From Gemmatimonadota bacterium (GTDB taxonomy: Bacteria; Gemmatimonadota; Gemmatimonadetes; Gemmatimonadales; Gemmatimonadaceae), in assembly GCA_947475795.1 (NCBI GenBank), contig CANJOX010000038.1, forward strand, positions 1 through 13,959: a stretch of 13,959 bases of DNA, read 5' to 3'. The position numbers were made by a program, and so were the translations under genes. Under the pieces are notes generated by a model. That model saw only the letters and a list, made by a program, of their open reading frames with translations. It had not been told where the DNA came from and made no database searches. Of this stretch, positions 1 through 9,200 are shown piece by piece (position 1 is the first letter of the stretch; each line of letters begins with the position of its first letter).

Positions 1-473
1 CTCCCCAACGAGACGCCCTGCAGCAGGAGCGCGAGGCGCTCGCGCAACGCGGGGTGCTGCGGCGACGCCGCCACGGCCTCGAACAGCAGCACGAGCGCCT
101 CCTGCAGACGGCCGGCCAGCTGCAGCGTGCTCGCGAGGTTGAGCTGCGCATCCGCGTAGTGCGCGCGGCGCGCGATCGCCGCGCGGAACGCCACAATGGC
201 CTCATCCGGACGTCCCAGCACGCGCAGCACGTCGCCCAGCGTGTTGTGGACATCGGCCCGACCGTCGGCCTTCGCGACCGCCCGCTCGAGGCATGGCAGC
301 GCCTCCGCCGCCCGCCCCTGCTGGTGCAGCAGCATCCCCAGCAGATAGAGGGCATCGACGTGCGTGCCCTGACGGGCGAGCACCGCGCGATAGCCCTGCT
401 CGGCCTCGGACAGGCGCCCCCCCTGATGGGCGCGCAGGGCCTGCGTAAGCCGGTCAGCGGGAGAAGGAGTCAT
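1..473 (-). CDS. TPR-repeat protein, N-terminal part (runs off left edge)
   Basis: The minus strand reads open from an ATG at 473-471 to the window edge, giving 157 codons without a stop. The translation is almost entirely tetratricopeptide-like helix pairs: roughly residues 39-72 (DALYLLGMLL, then GRAAEALPCLERAV), 73-106 (DVHNTLGDVLR, then GRPDEAIVAFRAAI) and 107-140 (DAQLNLASTLQ, then GRLQEALVLLFEAV), preceded by a half repeat at 8-37 (GRLSEAEQGYRAVL). The small-Gly-large-Ala spacing is typical of TPRs, which act as protein-binding scaffolds. There is no signal peptide, so the visible part is probably cytoplasmic. No good Shine-Dalgarno precedes the ATG, so the exact start is uncertain. TPR arrays of this type often precede another domain, for example a sulfotransferase or glycosyltransferase, but nothing visible decides this. 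It is divergent from the metalloprotease gene. Confidence 0.8.
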   Translation of the reverse strand, partial: MTPSPADRLTQALRAHQGGRLSEAEQGYRAVLARQGTHVDALYLLGMLLHQQGRAAEALPCLERAVAKADGRADVHNTLGDVLRVLGRPDEAIVAFRAAIARRAHYADAQLNLASTLQLAGRLQEALVLLFEAVAASPQHPALRERLALLLQGVSLG

Positions 474-648
474 GGGGGAAAACTACCGCCGGCGCGCACC
501 CGGACGCACCGCCGACGCAGCGACACGGCGATGCCGCCGCGAGAGCCCCGCATCGATCCGCATCGCTCCGCGTTGCCGCCGCGTACACCAGCAGGCAGCT
601 TTGCCGTGCCCGCGCTGCCCGTGTCGATTCCCGTACCGGATTTTCTGC
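474..648. other. Divergent intergenic region between TPR gene and metalloprotease
   Basis: This 175-base gap lies between two divergent starts, so it must carry both promoters, but I cannot identify convincing -35/-10 pairs on either strand. It contains two adjacent 10-mers differing at one base (CATCGATCCG at 551-560 and CATCGCTCCG at 561-570). An open frame runs through it from 472 into the protease, but the translation is Arg/Pro/Ala-rich and resembles non-coding GC-rich sequence. Confidence 0.5.
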
Positions 649-3171
649 ATGTCACTCCCCCGCGCGTTCCCCGCCAGCGTCCTCCTCGTCGCGGCCATGG
701 CCACGACGGCCGCTGCGCAGCAGACCCCACCCGCCGGCGCGGCCGCGACGCCACCGGCCGACGGAGCCGCTGCCGGCGGTGCCCCAGCCCGCCGCGGCCC
801 TCGCCCCTACGCCCAAGTCATTCCGGCGCGCGCCCACACCGAACGCGGCGGCATCACCGTGCACCGCGTGGATGACCGCTACTTCTTCGAGGTTCCTGAC
901 TCGCTGGCCGGCCGCGACTTCCTGCTGGTCACGCGGGTGGCCGGCGTCCCGGCCGGCGCCGGCGGCTTCCAGAGCGCGGGCAGTTCGCTCACGGAACGCC
1001 TGATCCGCTGGGAGCGGGTGAATGACCGGGTGTTGCTGAAGAGCATCAGCCCCGCCGCCGTGGCCGACGATTCGCTGCCGATCGCGCGCAGCGTGGCGCA
1101 GAACAACTACCCGGCCATCATCGGGGCCTTCCCCATCGCCGCGTTCGGCAAGGACAGCGCCGCGTACGTCATCGACGTCACCGACTTCTTCGCCGCCGAC
1201 AATCCGGCCACCAGCGGCCTCGATGCCGCGCAACGACGCGCGTACGGCGTGCGTCGCTATGATGCCGCCCGCAGTTACATCAGCAGCGTGCGCGGCTTCC
1301 CGATCAACATCGAAGTGCGGCAGGTCCAGACGTTCGACGCCGCCACGCCGCCCAGCGATCCCGACGCCGCCACAGTCACCATGGAAACGCGGCAGTCGTT
1401 CGTGTTGCTGCCGAAAACGCCCATGCGCCCGCGCTACGCTGACGCGCGCGTGGGGTACTTCTCGGTGGACCGCGTGAACTACGGCCTCGACGTGCAGAAG
1501 GCCGAGAGCCAGGAGTTCATCACGCGCTGGCGCCTGGAGCCCAAGGATCCCGCGGCGTATGCGCGCGGTGAACTGGTGGAGCCGGTGAAGCCCATCGTGT
1601 ACTACCTCGACCCCGCCACACCGACGCGCTGGAAGCGCTACGTGCGCGAGGGCGTGGAGAACTGGCAGCAGGTGTTCGAGAAGGCGGGCTTCAAGAACGC
1701 TATTCTGGCCAAGGACGCCCCCACCAAGGCCGAAGACCCCGACTTCGATCCGGACGATGCGCGGTACTCCATCGTGCGCTGGGCCGCGAGCCTCGTGCGC
1801 AACGCCACGGGTCCGCACACGCACGATCCGCGCTCGGGGGAGATCATCAACAGCGAGATCACGTGGTATCACAACCACATGCGCTCGTACCGCAACTGGC
1901 TGATGATGGAGACGGGGGCGGCCAACCCGTCGGCGCGCACGCTCGACATCCCGGAAGAGCTGATGGGCGAGACTATGCGGCAGGTGATCACGCACGAGAT
2001 CGGGCACGCCCTGGGGCTGCAGCACAACATGATCGCGTCGGCCTCGTTCCCCGTGGACTCGCTGCGCAGTCCGTCGTTCACGCGCGTGTACGGCGTGAGC
2101 GCCACGATCATGGACTACGCGCGCCAGAACTACATCGCGCAACCGGGTGACGGCCTGCAGCCCAAGGATTTCATCCGTCGCGTGGGACCGTTCGACGACT
2201 TCGCGATCAACTGGGGCTATCGCGTGATCGCGGCGCCGAGCGCCGAAGCCGAGCGTGCCACGCTGCATCGCTGGCTCACACAGCAGTCGGGCCCCTTCCC
2301 GTACCGGTTCGCGTCGCAGCAGCTCGCCGCCGGCGATCCGCGCAACCAGACGGAAGATCTGGGCGACGATCCGATCAAGGCGTCGACGTTCTCGACGATG
2401 AACTACAAGCGCATGATCCCGAACCTGGTGACGTGGACCGCAGCGCCCGGTGAGGACTACACGGAGCTGCGCGAACTCTACGAAGAATCCGTGTCGCGGT
2501 GGTTCGGCAACATGAATCATGTGGCCACGATGATCGGCGGCGTCGAGGTCGACCTGAAAACCTCCGAGCAGTCCGGCGCCGTGTACCGTGTGGTCCCCAA
2601 GGCGCGGCAACAGGCGGCGCTGGCGTTTCTGTCGTCGAATGTGATCACGACGCCCGCGTGGCTGTCCCCGCCGGCCATCGCGCAGCGCATCGGACCGAGC
2701 AACACCGTATCCACCCGTCAGGCCGGCGTGCTCACCTCGCTGCTCAGCCCCGCCCGCCTTGGCCGCCTGGCCGAATCGGAGCGGTACGACGCGGCCAACG
2801 CGTATCCGCTGGCGGAGTACATGGCCGATCTGAAGCGCGCCGTGTTCAGTGGCGGTGCGCCGGATGCCGGCCGCCGCCAGCTGCAGCGCGTGTACCTGCA
2901 GCGCCTGGAGGCGGTGATCGCGCCGCCCAGCGCGCCCACCGGTGGTCCGCCGGGCGGCGGTGGCGGTGGTGGTGGCGGCGCGGCGCGCTTTGTGCCGTTC
3001 GTGTCAGCCCCCGTCGTCGCGCAGAGTGATCTCCCGGCGCTGGCCCGTGTGCAGTTGCGCGAGATTCAGCGTGAGGCACGCGCCGCCGCCGCCGGCCAGT
3101 CCACCACGACGATCCGCGCGCACTGGAGCGATCTCGCCGACCGCGTGACCGCGATCCTGGACCCGAAGTAA
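649..3171 (+). CDS. Secreted zinc-dependent metalloprotease (metzincin; DUF5117/DUF4953 type)
   Basis: This 840-residue protein is a predicted exported endopeptidase. Residues 1-23 form a signal peptide (MSLPRAFPASVLLVAAMATT, then AAA, with mature Gln24). The extended zinc motif HExxHxxGxxH is complete: His449, Glu450, His453, Gly456 and His459, followed by Asn460. A metzincin-like Met-turn (ATIMDYAR, Met488) lies 29 residues after the last His. The N-terminal part (about 48-300) fits DUF5118/DUF5117, and the zincin domain starts near residue 315 (PIVYYLDPATP) and fits the DUF4953 metzincin family; these names are from memory of the families, not a search. A glycine run lies near residues 764-776. 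I chose ATG 649 because it immediately starts the signal peptide. An in-frame ATG at 472 would bury that peptide behind 59 low-complexity residues. No strong Shine-Dalgarno is visible. The substrate is unknown. Confidence 0.9.
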   Translation: MSLPRAFPASVLLVAAMATTAAAQQTPPAGAAATPPADGAAAGGAPARRGPRPYAQVIPARAHTERGGITVHRVDDRYFFEVPDSLAGRDFLLVTRVAGVPAGAGGFQSAGSSLTERLIRWERVNDRVLLKSISPAAVADDSLPIARSVAQNNYPAIIGAFPIAAFGKDSAAYVIDVTDFFAADNPATSGLDAAQRRAYGVRRYDAARSYISSVRGFPINIEVRQVQTFDAATPPSDPDAATVTMETRQSFVLLPKTPMRPRYADARVGYFSVDRVNYGLDVQKAESQEFITRWRLEPKDPAAYARGELVEPVKPIVYYLDPATPTRWKRYVREGVENWQQVFEKAGFKNAILAKDAPTKAEDPDFDPDDARYSIVRWAASLVRNATGPHTHDPRSGEIINSEITWYHNHMRSYRNWLMMETGAANPSARTLDIPEELMGETMRQVITHEIGHALGLQHNMIASASFPVDSLRSPSFTRVYGVSATIMDYARQNYIAQPGDGLQPKDFIRRVGPFDDFAINWGYRVIAAPSAEAERATLHRWLTQQSGPFPYRFASQQLAAGDPRNQTEDLGDDPIKASTFSTMNYKRMIPNLVTWTAAPGEDYTELRELYEESVSRWFGNMNHVATMIGGVEVDLKTSEQSGAVYRVVPKARQQAALAFLSSNVITTPAWLSPPAIAQRIGPSNTVSTRQAGVLTSLLSPARLGRLAESERYDAANAYPLAEYMADLKRAVFSGGAPDAGRRQLQRVYLQRLEAVIAPPSAPTGGPPGGGGGGGGGAARFVPFVSAPVVAQSDLPALARVQLREIQREARAAAAGQSTTTIRAHWSDLADRVTAILDPK

Positions 3172-3180
3172 ACCACCACC

Positions 3181-3221
3181 GCACGGGGGACTCGGCAGAG
3201 CCTTGCCGACTCCCCCCGTGC
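3181..3221 (+). terminator. Long GC-rich hairpin after the metalloprotease
   Basis: GCACGGGGGACTCGGCA (3181-3197) can pair with TGCCGACTCCCCCCGTGC (3204-3221) around a 6-base loop, with one bulge and one mismatch. It begins 9 bases after the protease stop codon. There is no T run after it, so it is an atypical intrinsic terminator; it could also protect the 3' end of the mRNA. Confidence 0.6.
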
Positions 3222-3257
3222 GCGGTAGTTCACCAGCATTCCCCGAACATCACCACC

Positions 3258-3551
3258 ATGCCTTTCGACACGACTGCCGCCATGCCCGACACGACCGTCC
3301 CGACCGCACCAGGCGCCGCACCAGTCGCCGCACCACGGCGCGCGCGGCGAGCCCGCTGGATCGGGCCGCTCGCGGTGCTCCTGTTGCTCGCGCCGACCGC
3401 GTCGCAGACGCAGGCCCGTCGCCGCTGCCCGCAGTTTGCCCGCGTGCCGGGGTATGGCGCCTGCACGAACATCGGCGGCGCGAATTGTGGATTCTGCACC
3501 TACCGGTGCAACGACGACACGGTAGTCCGCTGGAACGTGTGCGGGCAGTAA
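3258..3551 (+). CDS. Small secreted six-cysteine protein, function unknown
   Basis: This 97-residue protein is not one I recognise. Residues 1-26 are Pro/Ala/Thr-rich. They are followed by a strongly basic stretch (RRARRAR, 27-33), a hydrophobic core (about 34-48) and a plausible signal peptidase site after TQA (residue 53). The remaining 44 residues contain six cysteines (57, 69, 77, 80, 84, 95; C-x11-C-x7-C-x2-C-x3-C-x10-C) and aromatic residues, consistent with a compact disulfide-bonded secreted peptide. ATG 3258 and ATG 3282 (Met9) are both possible starts; neither has a Shine-Dalgarno. Its stop codon overlaps the likely GTG start of the next gene by 13 bases, which suggests coupled translation. 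The even cysteine number, ordered signal peptide and gene overlap argue that the frame is real despite its short length. Confidence 0.65.
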   Translation: MPFDTTAAMPDTTVPTAPGAAPVAAPRRARRARWIGPLAVLLLLAPTASQTQARRRCPQFARVPGYGACTNIGGANCGFCTYRCNDDTVVRWNVCGQ

Positions 3552-4711
3552 CGTCCGGCGGTGGCTGGGCCCTGCTGCTGACCGCGGGGGTCGCCGCCTG
3601 CTCGGGGCAGACGGATGCCACGGACGGTGCGCCGCCAGAATTACGGGCCGCGCTCGCGGCGCGCACCGTCTACCCGGCCAAGCGCGAGGAGTGGCGCACC
3701 GACATCACGTCGCACACCGACAGCACGATGCGGCCGCTCGTGTTCCGCGCGAGCGGGACCACGGTGGCGCTGCTGCAGGCGTCGCCCACGCGCATCTCGC
3801 AGTTCGAACTGCACGGCAAGGGCATGCTGCTGTCCACCCGTCCCGCTCGGGTGGATCCGCTGCTGCACGCCGAGGTGCCCCGTGACATCGTCGCGCCCAC
3901 GGATCTGTCGCGCGCCACGGACGACGCCCACGTGGATGTGATCGACAGCGCAACAAGCACGCTCGTGCGCGAGTCCCTCGGCGGGTTCGTGTTTCGCCGC
4001 GACCTACCGATGTTGCGGGGCGGCAGCGGCCGGCTGTGCACGGTCTCGCCGGCGACCCTGCTGCACGTGCGACAACTCGGCGCACGACGGGTGCTCGAGG
4101 CGTTCACCCTCACCGCCATCGCCGCCGACGACTCGCTGCTGGGCCGCCACCGCGTCATGACCGACCCGTCGGCACGCTTGCGCTTCGGTGGCGGCGACGC
4201 GCGCCGCTGCCTGCTGCTCACCGACCGCGACGTGTACATCGTGAGCGCTCCGGCGGACAGCGTCGGCCACGCCACACCGCGCGTGGATCAGTTGCCGATG
4301 CCCGGGGCCGGTGGGCGCGTGATGATCGGGGAGGCCCGCGCCACGCCACGCGCCACGCCACGCGGCGGATCGGCGGCGGGGCAGCAGCCGTTCGTGGTGG
4401 ACGCGTCGATCGTGGACGGCGGCTTCGTGGTGCTCGTGGGTGTCGAGAACGACCGGCAGGGACGGCTCATCGACTACTACGACGAGGGCGGCCGGTACCT
4501 GCAGAGCGCGATGTTGCCGTTCACCGCGTCGGCGATGGCCGGCGCCGGTCCGCGCTTCCTCGCGCTGCACCAGGATCAGCAGTATCGCTGGTGGCTGTCG
4601 TCATGGCTCACCCCCATGGCGGCGCGCGGTGCGACGCCGCCGCCGGAGCCGCCCAGCGTGACCCGCGCGCCGGAACGGCGGCTGTTCGAACCCGCCCGCG
4701 GCAGCCGGTAA
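3539..4711 (+). CDS. Lipoprotein of unknown function, possibly beta-propeller
   Basis: The 390-residue product begins with a lipoprotein signal peptide: Arg2, a hydrophobic core (WALLLTAGVAAC) and a lipobox ending at Cys21, so it should be lipidated and anchored in the envelope. After a short linker the chain is rich in beta-strand-like segments separated by Asp/Gly turns. The last third has the pattern of hydrophobic strand, then DYYDEGGRYL, then FLALHQDQQYRWWLSSW, seen in bladed beta-propeller lipoproteins; this fold is only an inference. Two further cysteines occur in GRLCTVSP and ARRCLLL. GTG 3539 was chosen as the start because it gives a compact signal peptide; GTG 3506 would add 11 residues. 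Neither has a good Shine-Dalgarno. The open frame continues upstream to 3203 but overlaps the six-cysteine gene there and is not likely coding. A 12-bp exact tandem duplication (4337-4360) encodes RATP twice. Confidence 0.75.
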   Translation: MRAVTSGGGWALLLTAGVAACSGQTDATDGAPPELRAALAARTVYPAKREEWRTDITSHTDSTMRPLVFRASGTTVALLQASPTRISQFELHGKGMLLSTRPARVDPLLHAEVPRDIVAPTDLSRATDDAHVDVIDSATSTLVRESLGGFVFRRDLPMLRGGSGRLCTVSPATLLHVRQLGARRVLEAFTLTAIAADDSLLGRHRVMTDPSARLRFGGGDARRCLLLTDRDVYIVSAPADSVGHATPRVDQLPMPGAGGRVMIGEARATPRATPRGGSAAGQQPFVVDASIVDGGFVVLVGVENDRQGRLIDYYDEGGRYLQSAMLPFTASAMAGAGPRFLALHQDQQYRWWLSSWLTPMAARGATPPPEPPSVTRAPERRLFEPARGSR

Positions 4712-4740
4712 CGCCGCCGAGAAGCCCCCCGCGCACGAAG

Positions 4741-4776
4741 AAGGGCCCCGAACACTCCACCGTTCGGGGCCCTTTT
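4741..4776. terminator. Bidirectional intrinsic terminator between convergent genes
   Basis: AAGGGCCCCGAAC (4741-4753) pairs perfectly with GTTCGGGGCCCTT (4762-4774) around an 8-base loop, followed by TTTT (4773-4776) on the plus strand and by TTCTTC on the minus strand. It lies between the stop of the lipoprotein gene (4711, plus) and the stop of susD (4807, minus), so it probably ends both transcripts. Confidence 0.88.
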
Positions 4777-4806
4777 CCGTACTCCCTTCTCCCTACTCAG
4801 CCCCGA

Positions 4807-6201
4807 TCAGGGGAGCCGGTCGGTGCAACCCTTGAAGTTCGGGTTGTTCCGCTCGTCAGTGACGACGGGGAGGTTCACATCGGCGCCGTAGCTGCCGCCC
4901 TTGTAGTGCACGCCCTGCGGGAACACGTTGTCGACCGTGCGGGCATACTGCCGCACGAGACGCCGCATGTCACCGAGACGCTGGCCGCGGCTGAAGGTCC
5001 AGAAGGCCTTCTCGCGGAAGTGCAGCGACACGCGCGCCGCGTCCGTACCCGGATCGACCAGCGCCGGCATCGCGGCCGGCTGGATGTCACCGAGCTTGGG
5101 CGGTGCGGCCCGCAGCGTGTTGTGGATGGACAGCCACAGCGCAGGGTTGTTGGCCTTGAGCGCGGCTTCGGCTTCGATCATGCGGGCATCGACCCCGCTG
5201 GCCACGTCCACCGCGGTGAACTGCCCCCACACCGTGGTGGTGCGGGTGTAGGTGAGGCCGTCCTGCCCGTTCACCGAACCCGACGTCGGCGTGACCACCG
5301 GCAGGCGCGGATCGCGCGCCGACGCAAACGGCGTGGCGTTCCGCACCAGAATGGTGCGCGCATTCCCTTCCACGCTGTCGCCCACGCTGTAGCGACGGGA
5401 GCTGAGCCCCTGTCCCCAGATCGTGTTGGTGCCGGCGTTGGCGGAGAAGGTGTGCTGGTACGCGAACGTGCTCGGGATACCCGCCACGAGCGCACCAGCT
5501 CCGGCGAAGTCACCACGCGCCAGCGCGACCCGGCCACGGGCGATGCGCAGCGCCCGGTTCATGATGACACTGGACGCATCGGTGCCGTTGGCGAAGGTGA
5601 GGCCCGTGTCGAGCGACGCCGCCGCGATAGCGAACAGCTCCTGATTCGACTTGGGCACGCCGTCTTCCGGCGGCGTGGCATTGCCATTGCCGATCGGCAC
5701 GCCGTTGCAGAAGTCGGAGGCCAACTGCATCTCGGCGAAGCCGCGCGCCAGATACATCTCGGCGATCAGCGCGCGGGCGTCCGGGCGCACGGCCTTGAGC
5801 GCCGCGATCCCCTGATCGGACCGCGTGCGCACGCGGTAGAGATTGCGCAGCATGCCGGTGATCGAGGAGTTGAACTCCTGGATCTGCCGTTGGTCGGTCT
5901 CGTCGTTCTGGATGAACGTGGAGCTGGTCGACCATTCGTCAGCCAGCAGCCCGCCGAACAGCCACGTGCTCTCGCCGGCCCCGGTGGTCAGCCGGAACGT
6001 CGCGATGGCACCGTTGGCCACGGCCACGGCCGCTTCCGCGGACACGACATCGCTGGGATTGATGATGTCCGGGTCGGTGACCTGGAGCAGCTGTTCGTTC
6101 GCTTCCTGACAGGCGGTGGCCGACAGCGCCAGCGCGAGGGTGAGTCCGGTGCCCAGGCGTCGCGGCATGGTGGACCGGCCCGTGGTGTGCTTCTGAGTCA
6201 T
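4807..6201 (-). CDS. susD: SusD/RagB-family surface lipoprotein
   Basis: This 464-residue protein is the substrate-capturing lid partner of a SusC transporter on the outer face of the outer membrane. The N-terminus is a lipoprotein signal (MPRR at 12-15, hydrophobic 16-30, lipid-accepting Cys31). Helical TPR-like segments follow, including EMYLARGFAEMQLASDF (148-164) and GVPI, as usual in the family. The C-terminal block (FREKAFWTFSRGQRLGDMRR, later NPNF and GCTDR) matches the conserved end of SusD homologues. ATG 6201 is chosen because AGGAG lies 8 bases upstream; a later ATG (Met12) has none. The longer open frame up to 6348 overlaps susC and is spurious. The start is 11 bases from the susC stop, so the two genes are co-translated. 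The ligand is not identifiable. Confidence 0.93.
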   Translation of the reverse strand: MTQKHTTGRSTMPRRLGTGLTLALALSATACQEANEQLLQVTDPDIINPSDVVSAEAAVAVANGAIATFRLTTGAGESTWLFGGLLADEWSTSSTFIQNDETDQRQIQEFNSSITGMLRNLYRVRTRSDQGIAALKAVRPDARALIAEMYLARGFAEMQLASDFCNGVPIGNGNATPPEDGVPKSNQELFAIAAASLDTGLTFANGTDASSVIMNRALRIARGRVALARGDFAGAGALVAGIPSTFAYQHTFSANAGTNTIWGQGLSSRRYSVGDSVEGNARTILVRNATPFASARDPRLPVVTPTSGSVNGQDGLTYTRTTTVWGQFTAVDVASGVDARMIEAEAALKANNPALWLSIHNTLRAAPPKLGDIQPAAMPALVDPGTDAARVSLHFREKAFWTFSRGQRLGDMRRLVRQYARTVDNVFPQGVHYKGGSYGADVNLPVVTDERNNPNFKGCTDRLP

Positions 6202-6214
6202 GGGCTGTTCTCCT
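6202..6214 (-). promoter_or_regulatory. susD ribosome binding site overlapping the susC stop codon
   Basis: On the minus strand AGGAG (6214-6210) precedes the susD ATG by 8 bases. Its first two bases are the last two bases of the susC TAG stop (6215-6213). A ribosome terminating on susC therefore sits on the susD Shine-Dalgarno, which favours translational coupling and a fixed SusC:SusD ratio. Confidence 0.8.
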
Positions 6215-9200
6215 AGTAGCCGACGTTGACGCGGAAAATGAAGTAGCTCGGCGGCCCGACGGTCTGGAACTCGTTGGGCGCTTCGGTTCCGGAGGTCGTG
6301 TTGAAGCCCGACTCCGGATCGGTGCCGCGGTACTTGGTCTTGAGCCACAGGTTGCGGCCGGTGAACACCAGGTTGAGCGACCGGGCGCGCGTGAGCTTCT
6401 GGGCGAGCGCCGGGGACATGGTGTACTGCACCGACATTTCACGCAGACGGACGAAGGCGCCCGACTGGAAGAAGCCGTCGAGCGTCCGCGCCACGTGCTC
6501 GTTGGCCGCGATGTTCGTGGCCTGATCGATGAAGTCGGCCTTGAGGTCGAGACGACCGGCGCAGTTGGGACGCGTGCAGCGGATGCGCTCGGTGTTGTTG
6601 TACCACTTGTTGCCACCGCGGTAGTCCAGCATGGTGCTGATGCGGAGCTTGCGGTTGAACAGGTCCACCCCCGAGCCCAGCGTCATCATGTAGCGCGGCG
6701 TGGCGTAGCCACGGAAGATCGCGGAGTCGCCCACGAACACTTCGTTCTTGGTGGCGTCCGTGTAGTAGGTGAGCAGCCCATCGCCGTTCTTGTCCTGCCA
6801 GCCGGTGATCGGACGGGCCCAGAGTCCCGCGATCGGGTAGCCGGCCACGGTGCGCGACGTGGTGCCGACCTGCGGCGGGTTGTTGCCCAGCGACACCACC
6901 TTGTTGTCGTTGGCGGAGCCGGACAGGTTGACGTCCCAGCCCAGCTTCTCACCCTGCAGGATCTGCGCGTTGATCGAGACTTCGACACCGGCATTCTTCA
7001 CCGCGCCGAGGTTGCGCAGCTGCGATGCCACCGATCCGTACGAGGGCGGCAGGATCGCGCTGATGAGCGCGTCCTTCGTGATCTTGCTGTAGTACGTCGC
7101 GTCGAGATTGATCCGCGAGTCGAACATCTGGACTTCGAACCCGGTTTCCTGCTCGGCCGACCGCTCCGGCTTCAGGTTGTCGTTACCGAGCGCCGCCTGA
7201 ATGACCGTGGGCTGGTCGGTGGCCGCGATGCTGGTGCTGGCGGCGGTGAAGAAGCGGATGGCGTCGTTCGGGCCGGGCTGCACGCCGGACTGGCCGTAGG
7301 CGTAGCGCAGGCGAACGGAGTTCACGAACGCGGGCGCCTTCCACCACTCTTCCTGCGAGATCAGGTACGAGGCCGAGGCCTTGGGGTACAGGATGCTCTG
7401 GAAGTTGGTACCGAAGGCCGAGTTCTGGTCGCTGCGGACAGCGGCCGTGAGGAACAGGCGATCGCCCACGTTGAGCGCCTGCTCGATGAACACGCCGAAC
7501 GTCTTCTGGATCGTGGTGGCTTCGCTGACCGACGGGATCGTGCCCGACCCGACGCTCTGCGAGCCGGGGGCCAGCTGCGTGGCACCCGTGGCGGCGCCGG
7601 CGAACTTGTAGCCGATGTACTGCGCACCGACCGTGGTCTTGAGGCTCAGCCCCGAGAAGGCGTAGGAGGCCGTGGAGCCAAGGTCGACCGTGAGGTTGTT
7701 GATGTTCACACGGTTAATGCCGCGCGCGCCGAGCCGGGTGGTGGCGGTGAGCGGCGGTCCTTCACCGCGGAGCAGCAGGTTTTCGTCGCTCCGGCCCGTG
7801 TAGTCATTCCCCACGGTGGCGCGGTTGGCGAGCCAGCTGAAGGGACGCCAGTTGGCGTTGGCCGACCAGATGAAGCGATTCACTTCCTGGCTGGTCTTCT
7901 CCTGCCACATGTAGCCCGGCGTCCAGGCGCGGTAGCCGTTGAGCGGCGTGCCGAGACCCGAGACGGTGCCGTTGGCCCGCGTGCCGGGACCACCGAACAA
8001 GTGCGACCCGAGACCGGCCGTGGCGTTGGACTCGAGCGAGTAGCGCTGCCCGATGTTGATGAAGTTGGTCGCCACCGCGAGGTCGAGCTTCGGCGAGATC
8101 GCCGAATTGAGATTCATGCGGAGTGACTTGCGCGCGGTCACATTCGGGCGCGCGGTCCACGGCCGGATCGGCAGATCGAGGGAATCGAAGCGCGCCCGCT
8201 CGAACTGCGGGAGCGAGAGCACGCCGGTTTCCTTTTCGTCTTCCACGGCAAAGAAGTAACGGACCGCCTCGGTGCCGCCAGACACCTGGACGCCGGCCTG
8301 ACGGCGCGCCCCGGTGCCGACCGGCGTGAGGTCCTTCTCGTTGAAGATGTTGAGCGACACCGTGGAGTCCGCGGTGCACACGCCCGTGCCAACCGTCTGC
8401 AGGCTGCAGCCGTTGGTGCGCGATGACACGCCCGTCGTGCCCGTCCGGGCAAACAGGCTGTACGCATCGGGATAGTAGTTCTTGTCCACCAGCGCCCCGC
8501 CCTCACCGTACACGTTCCACTTGGCGGCGCCGGCGCGACCCTTCTTGGTGGTCACCAGAATCACGCCGTTGGCGGCGTCGGTGCCGTACAGCGTGGCAGC
8601 CGACGGTCCCTTCACGATTTCGATATTCTCGATCTCTTCGGGATTCAGGTCGCCGACGCGGCTGGCGTTGTTACCGCCGGTGTCACCACCGCTTCCGGTC
8701 GCCGTGCTGAAGCTGGCGTTGTTGCTGGTCATACGAATGCCGTCGATGATCCAGATCGGCTCGTTGGACAAGCTGACCGAGTTCATGCCGCGCACGCGGA
8801 TACGTGAGCCGGTACCGGTCTGCGAGCCGCTGGTCACGGTCACGCCGGGGGCGCGGGAGTTGAGCAGGTCGCTCAGGTTGGACACCGGGGCGGCCTCGAG
8901 GACCTTGCTGGCGTCGATGTTGGCGGTGGCGTTGCCGATTTCGACGCGGCGCTGTTCACCAGTGGCCGTCGTGACGACGGCGGCCAGATTCACGGCGGCG
9001 GTGGCCATCGTGAATTCAACGGTGGCCGTCTGACCGGCCGCGATCGGCACCCGCTTCGTCTGCTCGGTGTACCCGACGCGCAGGACGCGCACCGTGTACT
9101 CGGCAGCCGGAATACCGCGGAGCGTCAATCGACCGTCGGTGGAGGTCGCACCGCCGATGGCGGTCCCGACCAGGAAGACACGAGCCGCTTCGACCGGGCG

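Noticed and set aside
472..648. N-terminal extension of the metalloprotease by 59 residues
   Set aside because: It would hide a clear signal peptide that begins at ATG 649 and has biased, non-conserved-looking composition.
54..875. 273-codon plus-strand frame at the left edge
   Set aside because: It is antisense to the TPR repeats, crosses the intergenic gap and enters the protease in another frame; the TPR translation on the minus strand explains this DNA.
652..2610. 652-codon open frame on the minus strand through the metalloprotease gene
   Set aside because: It is antisense to a gene with complete catalytic motifs; its translation is Arg/His/Val-rich without domains, as expected for the opposite strand of GC-rich coding DNA.
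4036..6216. 726-codon open frame on the plus strand
   Set aside because: It spans the lipoprotein gene, the terminator at 4741-4776 and the antisense of susD. No real gene would cross these, and no family motif appears.
6495..8126. 543-codon open frame on the plus strand inside susC
   Set aside because: It is the antisense shadow of the susC barrel region, with Arg/Val/Gly-rich low-complexity sequence and no start signal.
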